From the NCBI RefSeq assembly GCF_932294415.1, contig NC_065544.1, positions 38,621,793-38,685,792 on the forward strand: a DNA stretch of 64,000 bases. Direction: 5' to 3'. Of this stretch, positions 1 through 10,600 are shown piece after piece (the first letter of the stretch is position 1; each line of letters starts with the position of its first letter). This stretch comes from Quercus robur (Eukaryota > Streptophyta > Magnoliopsida > Fagales > Fagaceae). The notes below the pieces were generated by a model that was given only the letters and a program-made list of their open reading frames with translations, did no database searches and was not told the origin of the DNA. The translations under genes were made by a program, and so were the position numbers.

Positions 1-172
1 TTACTAGTGGGTGAAAAAATAATTTCAACAATGAGTTCAAATTAGAATCAATAACTAAAAAAAAAAAAACAATAATTTAAATACTCATTTATATCATGAG
101 ATCACTGTAGTAAATTTCCAAACATTTTTTCATAACCCGACCCAGCCCAGCCCAAGGCCCCAAACTAACCGG
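1..172. other. Upstream region of the PPR gene
   Basis: AT-rich flank followed by a short C-rich stretch (about 137-163) just before the PPR reading frame. No gene, clear TATA box or repeat boundary was recognised; it probably holds promoter and 5' UTR sequence of the next gene. Confidence 0.4.
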
Positions 173-283
173 ATGCAAATTTCACACCATTTTTCAACGG
201 CAGGTTTTCAAATGTGGTGTGGTACTAGTATGAAGTATCACAGGGGCTTTGCTTCTTTCAGAGTGACTATCTCTACCATTAGC

Positions 284-2383
284 ATGGTCGAGTTCCCAAA
301 ATCCCTCTCTCCCAAGCGAGTTCTCAAGCTCCTTAAACTCGAGAAAACCGCTCACTCCGCACTCGCCCTCTTCGACTCAGCCACTCGCCACCCGGGTTAT
401 ACTCACTCGGCCCCCGTCTTCCACCACATCCTTCGTCGGCTCGTGGACCGTTGCCTCGTCTCTCAGGTGGGTCGGGTCGTCGAGCTGATCCGAACCCAGA
501 AATGCCAGTGCTCCGAAGATGTTGCATTGACTGTGATCAAAGCCTACGCGAAGAACTCCATGCCCGATCAAGCTCTCGATGTGTTTCAACGAATGGACGA
601 GATTTTTGGTTGTACACCTGGGATAAGGTCGTACAACTCGTTGCTCAATGCTTTCATTGAATCCAACCAGTGGGACAGAGCTGAGTCGTTCTTGAAGTAC
701 TTTGAGAAGGTGGGTATGTCTCCGAATTTGCAAACTTATAATATCTTGATTAAGATTTCGTGTAAGAAGAGGCAGTTTGAGAAGGCCAAAGGGTTGTTGG
801 ATTGGATGTGGGAAAAGGGTTTTGAGCCTGATGTGTTTAGCTACGGTACTTTGCTGAATGGGCATGCAAAAGGTGGGAGTTTGTGTATTGCGTTGGAAGT
901 GTTCGATGAAATGCCTGTAAGAGGGGTGGAACCTGATGTGATGTGTTATAACATTTTGATTGATGGGTTTTTCAAGAGAGGTGATTTTGTTAAGGCTATG
1001 GAGATTTGGGAGAGGTTATTGAGGGCCTCTTCAGTGTATCCTAATGTTGTTACTTACAATGTTATGATCAATGGATTGTGTAAATGTGGGAAGTTTGATG
1101 AGAGTTTAGAGATATGGAATAGGATGAAGAGAAATGAGCGGCGGTGGGATTTGTTTACTTGTAGTACTTTGATACATGGCTTGTGTGAGGCTGGTAATGT
1201 TGATGCAGCTGAGAGAGTTTATAATGAGATGATTGAGAGTGGGATGTCTCCAGATGTAGTTACGTATAATGCAATGCTTAATGGATTTTGTCGAAAGGGG
1301 AAGGTTAAGGAGGGATTTGAGCTGTGGGAGATGATGGGGAAGAATGGTTGTCATAATGTTGTCAGTTACAACATATTTATTAAGGGGTTGTTTGATAATG
1401 GGAAGGTTGATGAAGCAATGTCTATTTGGGAACTCTTAATGGAGAAGAGTATTAATGCAGATTCCACCACTTATGGAGTGTTAATTCATGGGTTGTGTAA
1501 GAATGGATACCTGAATAAGGCTTTATCAAATCTGAAAGAGGCAGAAAATAGTGGACCTCGTCTTGATATTTTTGCATATTCCTCAATGATTAATGGGTTA
1601 TGCAAAGACGCGAGATTAGATGAAGCGGCCAAAGTAGTGGATCAGATGGTTAAGCATGGCTGTAAATTGAATCCTCATGTTTGCAATGCATTGCTTAATG
1701 GGTTTATCAGAGCTTCCAAACTTGAGAATGCAATTCAGTTTTTTGGGGAAATGGGCACCAGGGGTTGCTCTCCAACAGTTGTCTCCTATAATATTCTTAT
1801 AAATGGTTTATGCAAATCTGAAAGGTTTAGTGAGGCATATTCTTTTGTGAGAGAAATGTTAGAAAAGGGGTGGAAGCCAGACATGATCACGTATAGCTTG
1901 TTGATGGATGGGCTTTTTCAAGGCAAGAAGACTGACATGGCCCTCAACTTGTGGCAACACTTTCTGGACAAAGGTTTTAAGCCTGATGTAACTATGCACA
2001 ACATTATAATTCATGGGCTTTGCTCTGTTGGCAAGGTAGAAGATGCTTTGCAGCTCTATTCAGAGATGAAGCAGTGGAACTGTTTTCCAAATCTTGTAAC
2101 CCATAATACCCTCATGGAGGGGCTCTACAAAGCCCAGGACTGTGAAAAGGCATCAGAGATCTGGGCTTGCATCTTAGAAGATGGGTTACGGCCAGATATT
2201 ATCTCTTATAATATTACTCTTAAGGGGCTTTGCTCTTGTAGTAGGATATCAGATGCTGTTGGGTACTTGAAACATGCTTTGGATCATGGAATTCTTCCAA
2301 CTGCCATAACATGGGACATTCTTGTAAGAGCGGTGATTAATAATGGGGCTTCGACTGTGAAATCTTTGGGTTTACAATTGTAA
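284..2383 (+). CDS. P-class pentatricopeptide repeat protein (At3g09060-like)
   Basis: Intronless frame. The upstream in-frame ATG at 173 would give 736 aa; I prefer the ATG at 284 (699 aa), because the protein from there begins MVEFPKSLSPKRVLKLLKLE, the conserved start of the At3g09060 family (about 690 aa). From about residue 60 onward the protein is a nearly continuous run of 35-residue PPR motifs, recognisable by repeated V(V/I)(S/T)YN-(I/V)LI-GLCK...G and PD(V/I/M) signatures. There is no E or DYW tail, so it is P-class. Such proteins bind organellar RNA through two specificity residues per repeat and act in RNA stability, splicing or translation in mitochondria or chloroplasts. The target RNA cannot be read from sequence alone here. 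No disrupting stop or frameshift was seen. The next gene is convergent and 5.3 kb away. Confidence 0.93.
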   Translation: MVEFPKSLSPKRVLKLLKLEKTAHSALALFDSATRHPGYTHSAPVFHHILRRLVDRCLVSQVGRVVELIRTQKCQCSEDVALTVIKAYAKNSMPDQALDVFQRMDEIFGCTPGIRSYNSLLNAFIESNQWDRAESFLKYFEKVGMSPNLQTYNILIKISCKKRQFEKAKGLLDWMWEKGFEPDVFSYGTLLNGHAKGGSLCIALEVFDEMPVRGVEPDVMCYNILIDGFFKRGDFVKAMEIWERLLRASSVYPNVVTYNVMINGLCKCGKFDESLEIWNRMKRNERRWDLFTCSTLIHGLCEAGNVDAAERVYNEMIESGMSPDVVTYNAMLNGFCRKGKVKEGFELWEMMGKNGCHNVVSYNIFIKGLFDNGKVDEAMSIWELLMEKSINADSTTYGVLIHGLCKNGYLNKALSNLKEAENSGPRLDIFAYSSMINGLCKDARLDEAAKVVDQMVKHGCKLNPHVCNALLNGFIRASKLENAIQFFGEMGTRGCSPTVVSYNILINGLCKSERFSEAYSFVREMLEKGWKPDMITYSLLMDGLFQGKKTDMALNLWQHFLDKGFKPDVTMHNIIIHGLCSVGKVEDALQLYSEMKQWNCFPNLVTHNTLMEGLYKAQDCEKASEIWACILEDGLRPDIISYNITLKGLCSCSRISDAVGYLKHALDHGILPTAITWDILVRAVINNGASTVKSLGLQL

Positions 2384-2959
2384 GCACGTTTTAGCTCATA
2401 CCAGCACATTCACCTGCTACTTCTGGAGTACATCTGTATGGCAAGAAAAGCTAATTAATGATCATAATATTTTTTCGGCTTCTGCCTGGAATCTATGTTT
2501 CAACCTCACATTGTGTCAACAAAAGTTGCTGCAACCACTCTTCAAGCTGGTCGTTACAGATGCTGATATCTCTACTGATAATCCTGGGTTCAAGTGCTGG
2601 TATCTGGCATCCATTCTAAAGAACTACAGATGCACACATTGAGAGATTGTGCAGTTCTCTGGAGTAATGGATTATACACAGAATGAGTGAGTTTTCTTTA
2701 ATGTTCCATGCTTAATTTTTACTAGAGATGTTATATTCTTAACTTCTCATTGGAAGTTTTTTGCAAGTTGGATTTAATATCTTCACATACACTGAACAGG
2801 ACTCTATTTCACCAAGTTGCTAGTGGTGAGCTCTTCAAAACCTAGTTCACAAAGTTGGCTCCCCAGTATCCAGTTGCTATTGCCCATTGGTTTAATTCTG
2901 GGTCAACATAGATCTTGTTATGGGTAAGTACTAAAACCATGGTTGTTAACTGAAACAAC
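2384..2959. other. 3' flank of the PPR gene
   Basis: Non-coding sequence after the PPR stop, probably 3' UTR plus flank. It has several AATAAT/TTAATG-type stretches but no convincing gene or element boundary. Confidence 0.4.
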
Positions 2960-3140
2960 TTGAAAGCAACCAATGAGCCTTGGCTCAATGGCACTTCCTC
3001 TCACAAATATGGGTGAATGGTGAGGTTATGAGTTCAGAACTCACTGAGTGCGTATGTGACTTGCCAAACTTGAAAACTTGTTTAGAATCTACATTAAAGA
3101 GGTAGATTTAGTACTAGCTATTGGCTAGGGCTAGTCATTG
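2960..3140 (+). mobile_element. tRNA-derived SINE
   Basis: Contains a pol III box A-like segment (TTGGCTCAATGGCAC near 2980) and a box B-like segment (GGTTATGAGTTCAGAACTC near 3022), spaced as in tRNA-derived plant SINEs. The 3' boundary is approximate and no clear target-site duplication was found, so it is an old copy. A ~35-bp direct repeat (around 3135 and 3185) lies just beyond it. Confidence 0.6.
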
Positions 3141-4555
3141 ACTCTTAAAAATCAACTAAGAAATTAAGTTTACCACATGATGTGTTGGTCATCAATGCTT
3201 AAAAGTCAACGAAGGAATACTTACCTTATTCTTTTGAATTAAGAGTGTTTCTTATCTGAACTGGATGCTTATTTTTGTTGTGATTTTGTAGGATATTTCA
3301 GTGCCAAAAAATCCTGCCTATATTAGATGAGAAATTGCATACTATATATTGGACCTTGGAGATACGTAGCCAAAAGCTTAAAGCTTTTTCTTGCTGGTTT
3401 GTTCATCTGTTCTCACAGAAAATCTTCCATATTTTTTTATATGTTTTATCAAGAAGTGTCAAGAAAAGAGAACATTTAAAAACAGGTATGGTCATATAGA
3501 AGGATGCGAAACCTTTAGATATTCTTTGTATTTTTTTATAATGCATCCGACATGGTAACTCAGTTACGCAGATTTTGGTGATTATAGTGATATTACCAAA
3601 ATCAGATGTTGATGATGCCAAAGCGAAGTAGCATGATATATCAGGCTCAAGTTGTAAGTTTATGCTTGGGTTTATTGAATCATGCCATATTCAGTTAATA
3701 CAATTATGGCTAACAATTTTATTCCAAACTTATTAGAACACAGCCAAAAATATCCAGTTCTTTTCTTTCCTAGTCTCTCCCCTCCCCCCCCTCCCCATTC
3801 TTTGTTTTTGTAATTCTGTTTCTTATGACATCCACTGCTCACAGATGAATTGCGAAAGCAAAGCCACTTAAATTGCTCCAAGAGCTGCAACCTTTTACCA
3901 TTCAGATGAAGAAGATGGGAAAGAAGCAGCAATGTCAATGGTTGTTAGGCCTATTTTTTCGCTGAATGATTATAAGGCCTATTAATGCAAGGTAAATGTT
4001 CCTCATTATTCATCCATCATTCTCTTTAGTAAGCTCTTTTTTCTTCTCCGTTTCCTCCTTGGCTTTCGCTTTTTCTGCCAGGTATCCTCAGCCTCAGGTT
4101 CTTGAAGAAAAGCCCTTCATTCTGATCTTTCTCGATCTGACCTTTGAACACTGCTAATATGTTTTGGAAAATTTTGTTTGATTTTAAAGCATTCTATATC
4201 CAAATTAGTTTAGTTGGAGTTTTTAGCTAGAGGTCAGAAAGAGACAAATAAAATAATGTAGAGAACATGTCTCTTGGTAATTAAATTAGAGCAAAAGCTT
4301 CTTTTTACATGTTGGCCAGATGCAAATTTCCATGCAGTATTCTTTGAGAGTGAGGAAATTCTCCACTACGTCAATCTTCTACCATTCCAACCCTACTTCG
4401 CCACTTGCTATTGAAACAAGTAATTTCAGATGTTGTATTGCTTGCTAGTTTGCAGGTGCTTCCTCACATTGAAAGGTAATTTCAAATGTTGGATTGCTTA
4501 CTAGTTTGCTGGACTTTTTGTAATTTTATTTTATCACAAATAAGTGGGGGAGGAA
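3141..4555. other. Intergenic, no gene seen
   Basis: AT-rich sequence without a credible coding region. Around 4420-4505 there is a diverged tandem duplication with a period near 63 bp, each copy carrying GTAATTTCA and TTGCTTnCTAGTTTGC. The rest holds nothing I can name. Confidence 0.4.
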
Positions 4556-4559
4556 GGTT

Positions 4560-4795
4560 TTGACCCAGGGGGAAAAGTCCTTTTCATTTAAAATCTTGTC
4601 CATTTGATCTATTTCATGGTCTAGATTAGATTTTACAAATTTAAATGTATACAGTCTGCCATGTCATTTAAAATTTTAAATAATGTGGCAGTCTAAAAGC
4701 GGCTAGATCCTGATAATAAAATCTAAATCATGAAATGAAGGAAATAGACAGTTTTTGAAATGAAGAGGATCTTGTTCCGGGGGATGGGTAGTGCC
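4560..4795. repeat. Foldback MITE-like inverted repeat
   Basis: The left arm (about 4562-4660, CATTTGATCTATTTCATGG then TCTAGATTAGATTTTA) is the reverse complement of the right arm (about 4690-4790, TAAAATCTAAATCATGAAAT then AGGATCTTGTTCC). The arms meet at a second palindrome, TGCCATGTCATTTAAAATTT followed by its complement. The whole could fold into one long hairpin of about 230 nt. No coding content. A right-arm-only copy sits at 5155-5225. Confidence 0.65.
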
Positions 4796-5018
4796 AATTG
4801 AGCTACCAAGCTCTAGGCCACATGTTATTTCGATTTTTATATTCTTAAACGTTGTATTATAGGTTCCAAGTATATAGCCATTACTTAAGTTGGTTTAGAG
4901 CTTAAGCAAACAACAATCAACCTTGATATTGCATCCATTAATCATCATGAGATTGTTTGAGTTTGACCAACATGCGAAGGAAGATCACAAGTTGGATAGA
5001 ATTGGATAGAAGGCTTTA

Positions 5019-5293
5019 ACGAGTTGCTAGTGGCTCAAAATTTCATTCTTTTTTCTTCGGTATAGAGGAAAAAGTCAAACCTTGCAATAGTGTATTGGAG
5101 ATTTCGAATGTGCGGAAGAAGGCAACGTAGAAATTTGCAATTTGGGAAACAAAATCTAAATCATGAAATGAAAGAAATAGAGACAGATTTTGAAATGAAG
5201 AGGATCTTGTTCTGGGGGGATGGGTAGTGCTAATTTTAAGTTACAAAGCCCTTATTTCAATTGATCAATTGTTGAATTCTTAAAATTGTATTA
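5019..5293. repeat. Duplicated block (copy partners at 4710-4865 and 7018-7145)
   Basis: 5019-5150 (TTGCTAGTGGCTCAAAAT...GTCAAACC...GGAGATTTCGAATGTG) matches 7018-7145. 5155-5293 matches 4715-4862, including the foldback arm and the ATTCTTAAA...TTGTATTA segment. This makes a local mosaic of duplicated sequence into which the Harbinger-like element at 5294 inserted. Confidence 0.6.
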
Positions 5294-6379
5294 GAGCATT
5301 TGCAGCAGTGGAGCTAAAAAGCTATAATGCTATTTTAGCTCCACCAATATTGCAAAACAAGCTCACAGCAGTGGAGCCAAAGCCATAATATTTAGCTGAT
5401 TTGCTACAGTGCACATCTATCTATAGATGTGCACTGTAGCACTCATCTAAAAAAAAAAAGTAATTTTTTAATCCTACTCCCAATTAAAATAATAAAAACC
5501 CAGCTCTCATCTCTCTCACCGTGGACTTCTCCCATCTCTCTCAAGCGCTCATCTCCCAGCTCTCTCAAGCGCTCATCTCCTAGCTCTCATCTCTCTCAAG
5601 CTCTCCGTCTCAGTCCGTCTCAGCCGTCCCAGCCCACGCCGTCGCCGTCCCAGCCGTCCCAGCCCACGCCGTCGCCGTCGCCGTCGCTCCTCACCACCAT
5701 TCTTCCTTTGTTCACGTCCTCGCCTCCGGCGAACGACACCGAAGGGCACCGCAAGAACACGAACCGGCTAAAGGCGTCGGACTGGTGAAGAGAATCCACT
5801 CCCCGACATCGGAATCGCCTCGATGTCTCAGCCGATCCTTGAAGTGGCGGTGGAGAGTGAAACTGCCGGCGAAACCGAGCGCCGGAGCGATGAATTCGCG
5901 TCGTTTGCTTGAGCCTTGATTTGGGGTTTTTTTTTTTTTTTTTTCTCTGCTGTGGACTGGTGTTTGCTTGAGCGACTGGTGTTTGCTTGAGCCTTGATTT
6001 GGGTTGTTTTTTTGTTCTCTGCTGTGGACTGGTGTTTGCTTGAGCCTTGATTTGGGTTTTCTTTTTTTTTCTTTTTTTTTTTTCTGCCGTGGACTGGTGG
6101 TGGTGGTGGTGGTGGTGGTGGTGGATGTCTGTGCTGTGTGGTGGTGGTGGAAGATGTTTGTGCTGTGTGGTGGTGGTGATATGTTATTTTATTAAAGTAG
6201 AGATATTATTATTTTATTGTAGTAGAAATATTATTTTATTGTGATGAATATATTATTTTATTGTGTTGAAAGCTAAAATAGATCTACTGCTGTAGCATGT
6301 GTGTAGGTAAAATAGATAAAGTAACTTTTAGTAGAGCTAAATTGCTAAAAATTTAGCTCCACTTAATAGATAAAGTAAC
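5294..6379 (+). mobile_element. Non-autonomous PIF/Harbinger-like element, right end altered
   Basis: Starts GAGCATTTGCAGCAGTG after TTA and shares both end regions with the intact relative at 52012-53264, whose TAA duplication and inverted ends place it near PIF/Harbinger. The duplicated empty site at 4853-4867 (TTGTATTATAGGTTCC) fits insertion at TTA here, with the right flank resuming as TTATAGGTTC at 6380. The expected right inverted end is missing: after AGCTCCACTT the sequence repeats the internal motif AATAGATAAAGTAACTT. The interior is low complexity (TCTC, CCGTCG, then TGG repeats at 6096-6125), with a 40-bp palindrome at 5402-5441. The short ORFs inside follow these repeats and are not genes. 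Confidence 0.65.
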
Positions 6380-6408
6380 TTATAGGTTCAAATACTTATA
6401 AAATTTTA

Positions 6409-6409
<1 letters not shown>

Positions 6410-6443
<34 letters not shown>

Positions 6444-6449
6444 CAACAA
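6410..6449. repeat. (TAA)n(CAA)n microsatellite
   Basis: Uninterrupted TAA units followed by several CAA units between two Harbinger-like copies. Confidence 0.9.
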
Positions 6450-6480
6450 CGTTGTATAGTAGATTCAATTATAAAACTAT

Positions 6481-7017
6481 TTACCATCTACAGCAGTGGA
6501 GTTAAATTTTTAGCTTTTTAACACCATAAAAAGTCACTTTATCTATTTTTTTTTTTTCACATTCTACAGTAATGAAGTTATTTTAGTTTTTAACATAATA
6601 AAATAATATAAACACTAGAATAAAATAATATTTCATTCAACCACCAACACATAACCACATCCACCATCAAATCTATAAAAATCACTGCACAACCACAACC
6701 CCGCCGTGCTCATCAAAACTAATGAAGAAGAACAAAAAAAGAAAGTAGAAAAATCAGCAGAGTCAAACCGAAACCCATGCCCAAAACAAAAACCCGGCCT
6801 TAAACACAAAGCCGAAACACAAGCCGAAACGCAAAAAATAGAGAAGAGAGGCCGAGATGGGTCAGGTTGGCGGCGATGGGTCTGTGGCAGCTAGGCTTGT
6901 GCATATCGGCAATGGGTCTGTGGCAGCTGGGCTTGTGCGGATCGGCAATGGGTCTATAGAGGAAGAAAGAAGAGATGGAAAGGCAGTGAGGAGAGAGACG
7001 AAGAAAGGAGAGAGATG
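6481..7017 (-). mobile_element. Partial Harbinger-like element, opposite orientation
   Basis: Begins CATCTACAGCAGTGGAGTTAAA, a variant of the GAGCATCCACAGCAGTGGAGCTAAA end, and carries GTCACTTTATCTATTTT, the complement of the internal motif of the copy at 5294. The distal half has two direct repeats of about 38 bp (TCGGCAATGGGTCTGTGGCAG, around 6880-6960). The far boundary is uncertain. Confidence 0.5.
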
Positions 7018-7145
7018 GGTATGTTGCTAGTAGCTCAAATTGCATTATTTTTTTTAGTATAAAGGAAAAGTCAAACCCTGCGGTAGTGTACGGGAGATTT
7101 CGAATTTGAATGTGCAAAAGAGGGCAACATACTAATTTGTGATCT
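7018..7145. repeat. Direct repeat of 5019-5150
   Basis: About 130 bp that align with 5019-5150, in the same orientation, on the other side of the Harbinger-like elements. Confidence 0.6.
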
Positions 7146-7696
7146 AAACACTTTAAACTTATCAACTTGCTATTTTTTATCTATGGTTTTAAACTTACCT
7201 CCTGAGTTGAATTGAGTACGTATCTGTAGCTCACAGTGATTTGCTTTGATATTTGCCAAGTATTTCTCCTACGGAATCTCATTTTGAGTAGCATAAGCAA
7301 GCCGCGAATTTGGGTTCATTTCCTACCTCCGACTCAATGCTTGCAACTACGCCGTTAATCTGGGTTCATTCCTACCCACAACTCAATGCTCACAACGTCA
7401 AATCTCTTGCAACAATTATTGAGATCACACAAAAGTTTTAACAGGTATAAATGTAAATCACACCAATCTTCTCACAAGTATAATGTGAATCACACCATTT
7501 ACAATAACTAAAGTTTCTATCAGTCAAGAAACACTATTAAAATTTATAACAGAGTGAAAAGAATTCATTTAAGTACAAGCAGAAGCCAAGAACAACTACA
7601 AGAGAGCTAAAAAAAAAAAATCTATATACGGAAGAAAGCAACCTTGGACGCACACAACTTGGAAAATAACTCAATTATGTAAATAAAGATAATTTA
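7146..7696. other. Downstream flank of the VID27-like gene
   Basis: No gene recognised. Contains two diverged copies of a short segment (ATTTGGGTTCATTTCCTACC... near 7310 and AATCTGGGTTCATTCCTACC near 7358). The part next to 7697 is probably 3' UTR of the minus-strand gene. Confidence 0.4.
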
Positions 7697-10600
7697 TCAA
7701 TGTTGTCGCTTGCCGGAGAGGCTGATAGAGCTAACTTTCATAGGGGTAGCAACCACCAGTGGAGCTTCTGGCGAGTCACTAACGGCAAACTTATCATGCA
7801 TGAACCGACTCTCAACAATAGACTCATCCTTCAACACAATCTTGTAACAATAACAGCTTTTAAGGCCTTGCTGATTCCTGTAGCATGCATGAGCACTGTT
7901 TTTCACCTGCTGGAAGTCCCATATCACACTGAACTTTCCCACTGTTGCAACCAAGTGACGCTCTTGTTTACCATTTTCCGTGACCTGAAAGCAAATATCA
8001 TACGAGAAACAAACACATAAGTTAAAGAAATTTAAGATGATAAGATCACAAAATATAAGAGACCAAAAATATAAAAAAAAACATGTATCATAAGATAAAA
8101 AAAAAATATCCATAATATACGGCAACAAAACTATCCAATTCAGCCGGAGATAAGTAGTTAACAGGCACCAAATAGATACACCCAAACCACCAGACCATCT
8201 AACTTTGAGGACCCAAATGCAACCAGATCTAAGACAATAAAATAAAAGTAAAAACTTACATGCACACAACAAAAAGAAACATTATACAAATTTTAATTGA
8301 AGTCCTTTTGTTTTACATTGGATTTCCAAACAGCTAACTCTGTTTTCTATCAGATATTTCACAGTTTTAGAAAAAGAGATCATCACCATCATTCATGATG
8401 AGTCCAATGAAAATCAGCCCCAAATACACAACTAGACATCATTTTAATGCCAAATAGCACCAATAAGGAAGCCTAAACCAAATAGCTCTTTCTTCTTCTC
8501 TTTTTTCCCCCCTCTAATAACATAATTTTTTTTTTTTTGTTTTCTTTTCTATTTCCACAAGGTACATGTTCTTTTTGCAGAATCTGATCAACTAAACAAA
8601 TGTAGAGATTAAGTGACAACCATACCTAAAGCACAAACCTCAGAAAGCTATTAAATATGAACACACTCACTAGCGTGTGAAAGTTCCAGGCAAATACAAA
8701 ATTGCACTCTCCAGTAGCTTGTCCAAAAATATTTAATTAACAATGCAAGCTTTCCATTTGAAATTTCAAGCACTTAGTGACTTACATAAAAAGTAGCTAT
8801 TTTTTTAAGCAACTAGTTCCTCTGTATGTCAAGTTATTATTCACCAGAACTGCTTGCAAATGCAATCTGGTAAAAGACCATTTATTTGTTATATGTCAAA
8901 AAGGGTGATGCACTCAACCCTTGTGAACAGATCCCTTTTTTGGTAAGTCTCTAATGCGGTCTGCTTGTGTAACTAGGAGGTCCAATAAGACCCTCACTTG
9001 AGCTGACATTCTGCTTTTGCAGCCCCTTTTTGGCCTATGTGAAGCCAATAAGGGCCAGTGGGGATTGCCCAAGGCCTGCGCACCCTTTTTAAATTTGAGT
9101 CCTCCTCCAAGATAAAAGGAAAAATTGGAGATATAAAAACGTAATCAAAGAGGTAGACATTCTTTGTGTTTCTCCAGGTTTTCAACATAACATAACAATA
9201 ATTTCTAAGCAGTGAAAATTACAACTATCCTCACTAAAAGATGCTGAAATACACGTGATCTTTAGTAAAATAGTTTTTCAATAAAGCTTGACAATAGAGA
9301 TGACTCCTCAATGGCAAAAATATTCAATGAATGCAATACGGCGTGAGAAGAGGGTAGAAATGTAGTGATTAGGAGGTTTTATTTTATTTTATTTTATTTT
9401 TTATACAAGATAGAAATTCTACTCTAGTCTAATCTAAGTGTATATATGTCAGTGTGAAGCTCTCTCTTAGAGACTTGAATCCCAACCCTTGCCCCTCATA
9501 TCCCATAAGCACTTATACTTGTGGAGTGACCATCGCACCAAGGGTGTGCGGTGATGGAGGTTTTATTTTTAAATGGTGTTGGAAAACCACTAAAATTTCA
9601 CACATTTATTACATTGAAACAAACACACCAAGACATTAATTTAAAGTAACCAGGATTGCTTTAAAGCAGAATGTCAACTTAGGCACCACTTAAGGGGTTT
9701 ACACACACAATGCAGAGCTATATAAAAGGGCTAAATTATCCATAGATCCATTAGTCATCAAAGAAAAATTTCCTTGACAAAAGAACAAAAGATAATTTGT
9801 AGATATCCAACTGTTACACTGATGCATCTATTGGACCTCATGCAGGCAACATCCGACCCAAATCTCAAAAAAACCTAACATAAATAATATCTTCCTCTGG
9901 CAAATGAATCAAATTTGTTTTCGAACAGTTACACAATATAGTGTTTTCACAAAACACAATTGTCATGTTACTAATTAAAGGTCACTATATTTTGAAAATG
10001 ACTGTAATATGAATGCAAACAGATGCAATACAGAAAAGATGTTGGCTATAACCATAAGAGAGATGAATACACTGCATACAAAAGGTAGTATATTAAATAT
10101 GAAACTGAGTAATAAAAAGAGACATCACCATTGCAAGAATCTCAATGAGTTGCAAATATAATCTAACCAAGAAAGCTGAATCAACCAAATTTGCCAATTG
10201 TAATAAAATAACCATATAAGCAGATAACAAATTAGCATTGCCAACAAATACAACAGTTAAGTAGTTGCTATATATTAAAGAGATTAAGTATGCATACCCA
10301 TGAGAAATGGCCACCGTGGAATTTATTATTACTCCCAGCCAAATGTGAATCCAGAGGGGTCAACTTCAACAACCTTGGAGCAGGAATCTTGTTCCCCATT
10401 CTGCCACTAAATCCAGTCTTTGTCTTTCCATCTTTGTCAGTAAATAGAGTGCAAATAAGGACCAAATACGTGTCAGTCGTGCCCAAAATCCACTTCCCAT
10501 CAAATGTAACATCGACATGAGTAATTGGTGAACCAAGCCCTGGAAAAGCAGTCTTGGCCTGCCTCATTGATGTCTTCGAATACAACCTTATCTTCCCATC

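Noticed and set aside
5429-5788. 119-codon Ser/Pro-rich frame
   Set aside because: Composed of TCTC and CCGTCG repeats within a transposon; no domain.
6004-6244. ORFs rich in Val/Trp over (TGG)n
   Set aside because: Pure translation of a microsatellite in the Harbinger-like element.
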